The position numbers and the translations under genes are program-made. DNA of 64,000 nt from Nitzschia sp. DOCU1 (Eukaryota; Bacillariophyta; Bacillariophyceae; Bacillariales; Bacillariaceae): contig OX595989.1 in NCBI GenBank assembly GCA_951394045.1, positions 2,418,001 to 2,482,000 of the forward strand, given 5' to 3'. Numbering within the stretch: the first letter of the stretch is position 1; each line of letters begins with the position of its first letter. Shown piece after piece: positions 1-8,553 of the stretch. The notes beneath the pieces are model-generated. The model saw only the letters and a program-made list of their open reading frames with translations, did not search any database and was not told the DNA's origin.

Positions 1-1608
1 TGCAGAATGGAGAAGAAGGAATCGGCACGGCACTGGGAGAGTTGCCGATGTATCTTTCTCGAAATGTGAAAGCGAGCCATCATGAAATAAATACAACACG
101 CCACCACACCAATGGAAGAAGAAAGGGAATGACATAAGCCACCAGCAAATCCAAGTTCCGCACATTTAGAGGGAAATGAACGGTAACGATGATGCCAACG
201 CGACTTTTCTGGTTCCGGCGGATCATTGGTGCCGGAAGTGTTCCCTTCCACAAAACTTGCGGCATTTTTGTCGTCACGCAATCTCATCTGTCGTCGCAGG
301 AAATCATTCGCATACTCACAATACATATATATGAAAACCTTCCGGATCTTAAAGGATCGACTCGCTGGAATGAATCATGCCAACGTTCTTCTTGCTGAGT
401 AGAGTACTATTTTATCAAGAACGTCGTTCGACCCAATCTTTTGACGACAAGCATCACTCATGTACTGGCGTTCCACCTAGCGTGGTACAATCAAAGCCAA
501 GGTAACAGGTAGTACTGTTTCACCGTCTCTGTAGTTCTCGTGCAGGAGGAGCTCAGGCTCGTACTACTAGTAGTAGTGTAGCGCTGCTGCTGAGGATCCC
601 TACTAAGAAAAACGGGGACAGGGTCAGAGGAGTCGCAAGACTCCTACCGTGCGTAGTACAGATAGTGTTGCTGCGTTGCTTATTGAATTATTCGAAAACG
701 GAGTTCCGAAGAATATATTCGTCCTTCACAACTTTGACTGGAGAACCGCAAAGGGGGGACTTTTTCAAGAAGAGAGATGCTGGAATAAAAGTCGCGGCCT
801 CAGCAAGAAGTGCTGGTTGGGCGGGCGGGGATAAAGTACTCGTCCTCTACGACTAGAGTACTAGTATTCTCGTTCTTGATGTCGTTGGTGCTGCTTGTTC
901 TTGAACAGGGCGGGGGGAGGAGGACTTCTTGAGACGGGACTTCTTCTTCAACGAAGTCGAGTACCTGTCCAGCTACTCCGAAGTAGTAGCATCGACGCAT
1001 CGTTGTAGTACATGCGATCTCTGACGACATCGACAAAGATGCAACTGAAGAACGAGAAATTGTTCGTAGTAGGCAGTGACAGGTTCTGTCTTATTCTCCT
1101 TTTCCCTTTTTTGTGAGACGCCGCCTTGTTCCACACGTGCACTATCTTCAGGTGCTACTTTTACCCTTCGCCGCCTTTGTTCCACAAGCGAGCGTATTGC
1201 ACTATCTTGACGCGCTAGTCGAAGGAGAGTGTTCTCGAAAGCAAGGAATTTCGTTTGCATGGAACAAATGGCGCCCTGTGAAAATGTCGAGACAAATTTA
1301 ATAATAGGCCCACAAAGTCAGACACTGAAGGCCCAACGAAAAACACCACCAGAGCAATAAAGCCTTGGAATGGTGGAACTTCAAGGGCGCGATGATTCAG
1401 TCAATTTATTCATCGTGACCCGCCCCGTTGTAGCCCAACTCTACGGCGAATCGGTCAAGCAATGCTCAGGCCGGCTTCAGCACGGTCGTACTCTTTTGCT
1501 GGCGCTTCGCATTTGTGCTTCATGTTTTGCATACTACGTGATTTGAACCCAACGGGACAAGAAAAGTGGCCTAAAGAGCCCGCGGACTAACTGCCCTCTA
1601 TTTAACAG
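1..1608. other. No supported gene; AT/GC-mixed intergenic DNA
   Basis: The short open frames here overlap one another on both strands and show no recognisable protein motif. Short CT/GA-rich and agta/gtag-rich runs occur around 540-1000. The last 30 bases (about 1585-1608) look like the 3' end of an intron: a CTAAC branch-point-like motif, a pyrimidine-rich run and a final AG. That suggests an exon follows. Confidence 0.5.
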
Positions 1609-1897
1609 GGATTCGCAGTCGTTTGAAAGTTTCGATGAATCATCGTCGAAGTTCCACACGTTTGATAATTCAATCAGCGATACCAAAACGAATATCGAAG
1701 AACAGGATGCGTTGAAAACGGCCTATCGAGCTCGGGCATTTTTAAGAGAGAACCAACGAATTCGCCCTGATCTTGATGTGGCGCTTCTGGTTCGAAACAA
1801 CGTCGGTCCTAATCCAATTTCTCCAACCTTTTTCGCTACTACGTATTTTTCTCATAGGCACTTCATCTTCTCATATTTACACAGTAGAGCTTTGTGA
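1609..1897 (+). CDS. Possible orphan 3' exon of an unrecognised gene
   Basis: An open frame begins right after an intron-like acceptor (CTAAC, then pyrimidines, then TTAACAG at 1602-1608) and runs to a stop at 1897. Its first part is acidic and Ser-rich, followed by a helix-like segment containing RARAFLRENQRIRPDLDVALL. The composition looks protein-coding for about 65 codons, but the frame has no ATG and I found no clear donor or upstream exon. It could be the end of a gene whose first exons lie before position 1500, a decayed gene fragment, or chance. The next gene starts 43 bases downstream. Confidence 0.25.
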
Positions 1898-1940
1898 TAT
1901 TCCAACCAGACTAACATCATTAAAACACTTGCAAATCAAA

Positions 1941-2552
1941 ATGGCCCCTCTGCAACACAGAATCAGCTTCGAAGATGCCCCGGAAATCTTGATCCGTTCC
2001 CGGCCTTCGACTGCAACCCCCGAGAAGAAGGGAATTTCATTCTCTCCTCGAGTTAACGTTAGATTTATTCAAAATCTCGACATGTGGACAGAAAAAGAGA
2101 AGAATAATACATGGTATACTCGAGCCGAATTGCATCAGATGAAGGTTGGAGTGAGAAACCAAATCCAAATGCTCAGCAGCCAAGAAGCTACAATGCTGTC
2201 TCCTCAAATCGAACTTCGCGGGTTGGAATCCTTCCTCCCAGAAGGCCTCACCCGCAAAATGCGAAACAGAGAAACCGCCCGAAATGCTGTTCTTGATGAA
2301 CAAGAATACCAATGGAAGAACAATGTCGACGACCCTCAGCTTCTCGCAGACATCTACTTTGACCATACGCGGGAGAGTGTTGCCGCAGCTCGAGTGCAAG
2401 GCATGGCGGATGAATCTGCTGTGGCCCTGGAGAGGAGTGGTTTGCCCAGCTCCCCATCCACCAAGGTGGATGACCAACAGCTCTTCCGATCAGGAAGTAT
2501 CGGTTCTCTGCATGCCAGACAACCTCGAGGGTTCTCCAGTAGAGCGGCATAA
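1941..2552 (+). CDS. Small WY/RGLES-motif protein, paralogue of the gene at 38553
   Basis: The product has 203 residues; no function is known to me. The chosen ATG (MAPLQHR) is preceded by AT-rich, apparently untranslated sequence; the same frame is open further upstream to 1773 but that part is hydrophobic and unlike the family. Seen in order: an SFSPRVNVRF segment, an acidic Trp motif, a WYTRAEL motif, a long helix, then the block RGLESFLPEGL and a Glu/Asp-rich helical tail. The gene at 38553-39212 has the same order (NVSFADN, WYSRDEI, RGLESWLP), so both belong to one family. From memory, proteins with this WY...RGLE pattern are numerous in diatoms. No membrane helix or targeting signal is visible, so a soluble protein is likely. 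Confidence 0.75.
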   Translation: MAPLQHRISFEDAPEILIRSRPSTATPEKKGISFSPRVNVRFIQNLDMWTEKEKNNTWYTRAELHQMKVGVRNQIQMLSSQEATMLSPQIELRGLESFLPEGLTRKMRNRETARNAVLDEQEYQWKNNVDDPQLLADIYFDHTRESVAAARVQGMADESAVALERSGLPSSPSTKVDDQQLFRSGSIGSLHARQPRGFSSRAA

Positions 2553-2712
2553 GCTGTTGCTATGATTAGGTGCTAGTACTGTGCCGTGCGGCCAAGTGCA
2601 TCCTCAATTTTGAACCATAAATTTTTAAGACACATAAAGATACATTAGAAGCTTTCTTAATTGCACCTACGATCCCAATAATGAAGCCATAGTCAATAAG
2701 ACGAGCATTGAT

Positions 2713-4850
2713 TCAACTAGCCAGGAATTCCTCCATTGTGGAGTGCTTGGATTTGGGGGCGGCGCTTCTCGTTTCTTCCAACTCCGAGGACCACATTCGG
2801 CGTTTTGTCATCGCCTTCAACCTGAGTCATTGTCTCAAAGAAAGATCGCCGCAAAAGACTGTTTGAGATTAGCCATCGTTCCCACTCACATTGAACTACC
2901 GTTCACAGTATACACTCGTTGATCTCGACTCAGATTCGAGTAGTGGCGAAGGATCGTTTTTGTAGACAAGTTCATGTTGGTATCATCTACTTCGTCATCT
3001 TCGTCTGCCCCGCCGTCTTCTGAGACAAACATGTTCTTCAAGGTTTCCCTCAAAGCTTGCATCCTCGGGGATCGCAAGGTTGACCCCGTCTCTTTCACGA
3101 AAGGATCCATATCCCAGAGGCGCGCCTTGACCACCGCTCGATGTTCTGCCATTGATACAAATTGACCGCAGGCAAAAGCATCGAGTCGACCACAAAGCAG
3201 CAAAAGGCTGGGTCGATTGCCGTCTGAAGTGTTCTCCCATGTGTTCAACGTTGCATCAGAAAGCGTGCTACTACCACTACTCATGCTGCCGGGCAAGTTG
3301 GGTATCAAGAAACCAGCACCCCTTTCATCGAGGGTGCTACTTCCAAACGCTAGTTCATCGGCATGTGCAAACAGTGAACATAACAGAGCATCTTGCGCCG
3401 CATGAACCTCCTCAATATCCACCAAACCGCCAGCATTAGCTGCAATCTGAGAATCCAAAGTCATGACCAGTTCGGCAGGTTGAACCTTGTTGGATTGATA
3501 GAGGGACCGATCGTACGCGTGGTGAAGGCCACCATCGATAACTTGCGGTCCCACAAAGGTCATAGTAGAAGCACCCATGCTTACATTTCCACATGTCTGC
3601 GATTCCATGGTAGCACAAAACGCGGGATAGGCAGCAAAGGCGTCGGTAAATGGAGTCACCACACGCCCACTGGACTGTAGAAAGGATTCATTCCAAACAT
3701 CTGTCAACGCCAGCAACACTGGTAGATTATGTCGAGGATTCGTTTCCACAAAATGAGAATCCATATCATGGGCTCCTTTTAGGTATTGTTCCACAATGGG
3801 CCATCCAAAGACAATGGCCAAGGGAAGCAGTGTGGTGGCAGTGAAGCTCGAGAATGCTTCGCATCTAGAATGTTCTGGTAGTACAAAAATTGTTTCTGGT
3901 TTTCGTTCCAGGGCGAGGCGTTCATTGCCTGTAATAAAGATCATGTGTTTGGACAAGATTTGATCCGCCGGACGACGTCCTTGATTGGCACCAAGCGCCT
4001 GAAAGAGCCAGTTTTGCAACAAGCTGGTAGCCACCATAATCTCTTCGCGCCCCGTCAATGCCAATGTCACAACCACTGTCGTGGCAGGATCAAGATCTCC
4101 CACTATAGCAGCGACTCGGACGGGGTCGACGGATGTGACAAATTTCATTCTCCGTTGTCCCGCCGCTTGTTTTCGCCTCGCGTCCGTCATTCCCGCCCGT
4201 CTTCCTGTCGTCGCTTGTTCGTCTTTGCAGAGCGCCAAATAGACAAAACGCAGCGCCATAATGGAGACTCCCTGGCCAACTATAACGACATCCCGAATCA
4301 TCTGACCCGTCACACCGGAAAGCAGCCCTCGTCGTAAACTTTCCGACAATCGTTCTATCCGATCCCATTCTCGGTGGATGCTTGTGACCGCGTTTGTTCC
4401 GTCTTGCAGTAGCATTTCAGCCCCTTTTGGTGCTCGTAAACATAAATGATATGACGGAATGATGGAGCTGGTAGGTACTTGTCGTCCTGCCCCTTGGTCG
4501 GCCTCGTCTTCTGGTCGATTATTATTGTTTCGAGCCCGTTTGGGGAGAATCGGGTTGTTAGGATCGTTTCCAGGGCCCCAGGCGAGCCGTGATATGAATT
4601 CCTTTACATTCCGGGCTCTTGCCAATCGCAACAAGTGATTCAGTGTCTCTAGAGTCATTCTTTGTCTGGATAGATCGACCATGAGCATATGTTGATCGTC
4701 ACTGGAATTGTAAACAGTCACCAACGAGGAAACCCGATCATTGTCGCGGCACAGTTCCAGCAATCGAAGCGGAGTGATTTCGTCCCGGGCATGACGCTTC
4801 AAAATGGCCCAAGCTTGAGAGGCAGTCGCACCCGTTCCTGAACTATTCAT
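2713..4850 (-). CDS. Glucose-6-phosphate isomerase homologue with degraded active site
   Basis: I read two exons, 4850-2890 and 2821-2713, giving 689 residues. The 68-nt intron (2889-2822) has a GTGAGT donor and a CTCAG acceptor; unspliced, the frame stops at 2886. The fold is recognisable throughout: the N-terminal segment MLMVDLSRQRMTLETLNHLL, the pair TGQMIRDVVIVG and TSVDPVRVAAI, the domain VEQYLKGAHDMDSHF, the MES motif (Glu about residue 416) and a GLHHAYDRSLYQ segment with the His. However, the phosphate-binding GIGGSDLGP motif of the family is GQGVSIMAL here (about 192-200) and the GGRYS signature is SRCEAFS. Insertions make it longer than the usual 550 residues. No organelle presequence is evident from the chosen start (MNSSGTG). 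The Glu and His are kept but sugar-phosphate binding is probably lost, so it may be a pseudoenzyme or act on another ligand. Confidence 0.7.
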
Positions 4851-5349
4851 GGCAGCTGGTGAAAGATTGTCTATACTAGAAATGTGGAAGGCAACCAGCA
4901 CATTGATGGATACCGGTAAACATGGAGTGGTAAAATAATACAAGAGAGCGGCATTGGAGTTTTTGCCACCAACGTCAACGTAACGTTCGTGGGGAATGGC
5001 GCGCGCGCTTTCCTGGAACGGCAAACTCCCTCCAAGACTCCCAAGTCACGAATAAGACTCGTTCGAACAAACTGTTGACCTTACCCCTACGTTTGATACC
5101 ATTTTCGTAGCTAACCTCTATTGCAAAGAGTATTGGCAAGGTGAACTCCACGCTAGCTAATGCAGTTGTTATTCCTCTCAAGCAAAGTTTTACCATAAGG
5201 CGGCCGGCGGCATCATTTTCAAAGGGGGCATTGGACCATTTCTTTCTACACTTCGTTCAATCTTTTCGCCGCAACCGCGAACAATCTGCCCTGGGCCATG
5301 GCGACTATCATAACTCATGGACGACGTATTTCCTTTATCCGACTCTTCT
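4851..5349. other. Intergenic region between two minus-strand genes
   Basis: This 499-bp stretch separates the SNARE gene (3' end at 5350) from the isomerase-like gene (start at 4850), so it should hold the former's terminator and the latter's promoter. The isomerase frame stays open for 58 more codons upstream of the chosen start. I searched the part after 5350 for a transmembrane exon of the SNARE and saw none. Confidence 0.5.
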
Positions 5350-5889
5350 TCAAAACCATTTCCGCATCATCCCCTTCAAATGGCCATTGGCCTGATCCAT
5401 CATCCCTGAAAGTTTACCCACTTTGCCCTGGGCTCGTTGGATGGTCTCTCGATTTCGACCTAATTCTTCGCCGATTTCTCCCGCCACCTTTTCTGTTTCT
5501 CGGATCGATCGAAGAGCATTTTCTAGTTGTAAATTTTGAGACCCCACTCGATCTTGGGTCGCCCGTAATCGGTCGCGTGGATTATTACTGTCCGATACAT
5601 TCCGACCGCTAAAGAGTTCGTCCTTTTGGGAATGTAGGGTTTCGTAGCTTGCCAGTTGCATTTGACATGCTTCATAAATATCCATTAACTCGCGTTTGAG
5701 AGAGGATCCAGGAGCGCCACGGGCTTCGACCTTCATTTGTAATAATAATTCTTGGCATTGCCTCAGCAGCGTCGACAAATCGGTGGTGCTGGCCTTGTCG
5801 TCGGAGGAATGCAGGCATTCTTCAATTTCACGAATCAGACTACGAAACTCGGTATTATATTCATCGAAAGGAGCATATCCTGATGCCAT
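5350..5889 (-). CDS. VTI1: Vti1-like Qb-SNARE lacking a visible membrane anchor
   Basis: Vti1 proteins act in vesicle fusion at Golgi, endosome and vacuole membranes. The 179-residue product shows the family layout: an N-terminal three-helix region starting FDEYNTEFRSLI with LLLQMKVEARG, a linker RDRLRATQ, and a C-terminal SNARE helix (about 120-175) including IRETEKVAGEIGEELGRN. At the central ionic layer, where Vti1 normally has Gln or Asp, the alignment EELGRNRETI places Asn. The frame ends MMRKWF-stop just where the transmembrane helix should begin; no hydrophobic helix appears in the next about 200 bases in the frames I translated. Either a further exon was missed, the end is truncated, or the protein is anchored through partners. 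It diverges from the SAP gene at 6305. Confidence 0.7.
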   Translation of the reverse strand: MASGYAPFDEYNTEFRSLIREIEECLHSSDDKASTTDLSTLLRQCQELLLQMKVEARGAPGSSLKRELMDIYEACQMQLASYETLHSQKDELFSGRNVSDSNNPRDRLRATQDRVGSQNLQLENALRSIRETEKVAGEIGEELGRNRETIQRAQGKVGKLSGMMDQANGHLKGMMRKWF

Positions 5890-6304
5890 GTTGAGTTATT
5901 CTTGGTGTAGTATTAGGAGCAATGATGTGGTGTGTGAGCGAGATTGCTTGAAAAAACAAAAAACAAATGAATGGATCGAACGGGGGACTGTCATAGCTTT
6001 GGATCGACTGGGTCATGTTGGTAGGGCCAGCGCGCGTGACTTGGCTCGGGGCTGGATTGAAGCGCGCCAACCCATGCGTCGTTGAATTCTACCTGGTACC
6101 AGTACGACATTCAGTACAAAACTTGCCGGCTCGCGTTTTCCTTCCATGACAAAACATCGAACATCGCGAAAATCGCATTTTTCATCGATCATTTTTTGTG
6201 GAAGCAACTTTCCATGAAAGCCCAGTAGAGTGTTGTTGCAAATTGCAGTTGAGCACTATTTACATTGTCAAAAGTTCCCTGTGACTATTCAACATTGAAG
6301 AAAC
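5890..6304. other. Shared upstream region of divergent SNARE and SAP genes
   Basis: A 415-bp gap between head-to-head genes. It should contain both promoters. I see no clear TATA box or repeat in it. Confidence 0.5.
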
Positions 6305-7057
6305 ATGTCCTCCAAGAATCTTCCCAAGAAGAAGAAGGCTGCTGCTGTCGCTCCAGCTCCGCTTGTTGCTACCAGTGTCGCCGCAAGCAAGGCTTCGCAC
6401 TCTGCCATGGCGAAATCGTCCTTCTCGCCTCAACAAGACTACAAACGGTTCTCTCGGATGACTGATTCCGAATTGAAAAAGGTCTTGCAAGATCGTGGCT
6501 TGGGAAGCGGCCGAAACAAGGTCGAAATGTTGGAGAAGCTCGGTTTTCCCATGTCCGAGTGGCTCAAGATCAACGTGATGAAAGTTGTCGACCTCAAGAA
6601 GAAACTCAAGGCCCAGAACATGCCCGTGACTGGCAACAAGGGCGAACTCCTGCTTCGTCTAGGACTTCCTGTCGGCTTTGTTGACCCTTCTGACGAAGAA
6701 CTACTTCGCAAGTTGAAAGAAAACCTCGCTTCTGCCCAGCCAGTCAACAACAAGAAGCAAGCGCCTGCTGCCGCCAAGCGCAGCAAGAGCAAGAATGCCG
6801 CCAAGAATCAGAAGAAAGAGGAGCAGCTAGACCCTGAAGATGATTCTGATGATGAGAGCAATTGTTCATGCTTCTGCTGCAGCGAGCCCGACCTTGGTGT
6901 ATTCCTTCCACCAGGTGATCGGTTTGTTGGCTATGGTGGCCCTCCTCGAATCATGCTGCGCCGCGCTCCTGCTAACGATGAGGATGATTCCGAGGAAATG
7001 ATGTTGATCTTTCCTGGTATGGATTACCGTCCTCGACAAGAGTGCAGTCTCATGTAA
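6305..7057 (+). CDS. Double SAP-domain protein
   Basis: The 250-residue product carries two helix-extended-helix SAP-type modules in tandem: residues about 52-80 (MTDSELKKVLQDRGLG, then GRNKVEMLEKLG) and 92-120 (MKVVDLKKKLKAQNM, then GNKGELLLRLG). SAP modules bind DNA, often at matrix or scaffold regions, so a nuclear role is likely but inferred. The N-terminus is Lys/Ala-rich, followed later by a basic linker with AAAKRSKSKNAAK, an acidic run DPEDDSDDES, a compact CSCFCC cluster (about 190) and a Pro/Gly-rich, acidic tail. The Lys-rich segments could serve as nuclear localisation signals. The Cys cluster is too tight for a normal zinc finger. The start (MSSKNLPKK) is the first ATG of the frame. 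Confidence 0.75.
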   Translation: MSSKNLPKKKKAAAVAPAPLVATSVAASKASHSAMAKSSFSPQQDYKRFSRMTDSELKKVLQDRGLGSGRNKVEMLEKLGFPMSEWLKINVMKVVDLKKKLKAQNMPVTGNKGELLLRLGLPVGFVDPSDEELLRKLKENLASAQPVNNKKQAPAAAKRSKSKNAAKNQKKEEQLDPEDDSDDESNCSCFCCSEPDLGVFLPPGDRFVGYGGPPRIMLRRAPANDEDDSEEMMLIFPGMDYRPRQECSLM

Positions 7058-7447
7058 TGGCTGCTGCCGCATGGTGCACTACGTCTTCTTTTGCTGCGAA
7101 CAAAGGCATCCACAAGAACCTGTCGGTCTTGAGCATGCGTGTTTCTCGGTATGCTGCGTACATCGCCACCGTGACCTTTTCCCTCCTAAAACATTTCAGC
7201 CCAGTGGCATTTCTCTCGAGAAGTCATTGTGATGGGCCTGTCTCCTCCAGTAGCCAGTCTTGTTTGAACAGCTGCGCTCCTTGGAAGATCTTGAAATGAA
7301 GACACAGTTCGCCTCGTACATCAATGCATCGAGCATTAGTACTGGATTTGATGTATGTTCGATTTGTAGGTAGTAGGTACCTCTAATAGTAGCATATAAC
7401 TCGGTGTAGCAAGGTTGTTTATTATCGTGTGAATTATGAAATAACGA
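7058..7447. other. Convergent intergenic region
   Basis: This 390-bp stretch lies between the 3' ends of the SAP gene and the minus-strand ORF at 7448. It should hold both terminators. No repeat or RNA gene is visible. Confidence 0.5.
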
Positions 7448-8008
7448 CTAGATTGTTGGAAGCCGCAATCTTTTGAAGAAACGGGTTACAACCAAAACAT
7501 CCTTTTCCGAACCAGCGGCGGTGCTGCCGACGGGTACCACAGACGTGGGCGAGGAGGGAGGAGATGCGGTCTTGATCTCGGATGAATAAGAACTTTGTAC
7601 TTGTTGATTGTCTGGCGATGTGGATGATGGATTGTCGTGGTACTTTGGTGAAGAAGGATATGTACGTAGCTGAACGCCCGAGTTCATGGCCCAAAATGAG
7701 CCGAGTTGCAGCTTGTAGCTTTCAAGTGCCATTAGATGTGCCCCGTCTTGTTTGTTGTATTTTTGTTGTTTTTGTTCACCTTCTTGTTGCAAGTCGTTGG
7801 AAGTATTAACATCATGAACAATCCTGGTGATATCCTTTTCAAACTCTTGAATCAAGTCTTCCACCTGGCGGATCAATTCCGTGGCGTCTTCGCCACAGAG
7901 TAACCGCCTGCGACACCTTGACAGCAGCCACGTTATTTTGCTCATTTGCTGCTGAACATGCTGATGATTCGTAGTATTAGTAGTAGCTTGAGAAGAAATT
8001 GTCATCAT
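7448..8008 (-). CDS. Unrecognised 186-residue protein
   Basis: I do not recognise this protein. The N-terminus is Thr/Gln-rich, followed by a helical stretch WLLSRCRRRLLCGEDATELI and a likely coiled coil QVEDLIQEFEKDITRIVHDV (about 50-70). The second half is Ser/Pro-rich and probably disordered, ending in a basic-hydrophobic tail RFFKRLRLP. There is no signal peptide or membrane helix. It is convergent with the SAP gene and shares its strand with WDR12. The single open frame in both order and composition argues for a gene, but only moderately. Confidence 0.5.
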   Translation of the reverse strand: MMTISSQATTNTTNHQHVQQQMSKITWLLSRCRRRLLCGEDATELIRQVEDLIQEFEKDITRIVHDVNTSNDLQQEGEQKQQKYNKQDGAHLMALESYKLQLGSFWAMNSGVQLRTYPSSPKYHDNPSSTSPDNQQVQSSYSSEIKTASPPSSPTSVVPVGSTAAGSEKDVLVVTRFFKRLRLPTI

Positions 8009-8553
8009 TTGTACTGTGTTCGAGGTTCTATTTGTTGATACCAGAAGGTTTATGATCTCGTTCTTTCAAGTTGAAAGTCGACTTTTGCTTGCTTGAGTGA
8101 GGTTTCGATGAGGTTACCCGGCATAAAAAGACTGGGTTTCGTTCTCTGGCAAGACTCGGGCTCACCATCTTTGTTAAGTCGCAGTTCCTAATCTGACCAT
8201 CCTACATAGGATTTGGTACTATTTGTACGCCGTCGAAATGGTATCTTTTCAGTCATTTGGGGGAGTCTTGCGTGAGGACGAAAGCTTGCTTGCCAAAAAC
8301 CCACTCTTGGCATGCAGGGTCTGGGTCAGACATCAACAATGATCGAAACGATGAGAATCCGCTCTTCCCCCGAGAACCGCAAAGAGTTCAAAATAAGATT
8401 GGTCTTAGAGCTCATGTGAAGAAAGGGCGACCTTAAAGATCTCAGGCCGAGTACTGCATGCACGAATGGGGGACAACGTTGCGGCTACCTACCGTCTAAC
8501 AACATGGACTGATCTTTATAGTGATGGAAACTACTCATACCAGGTAGATGATA
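8009..8553. other. Intergenic region downstream of WDR12
   Basis: A 545-bp gap holding the 3' flank of WDR12 and the presumed promoter of the minus-strand ORF ending at 8008. I see no further gene. Confidence 0.5.

Noticed and set aside
2822..2889. Shorter 31-nt intron for the isomerase-like gene (acceptor at AAACAG, 2859)
   Set aside because: It also gives an open frame, but 31 nt is far shorter than the 65-84 nt introns nearby; the 68-nt intron was preferred.
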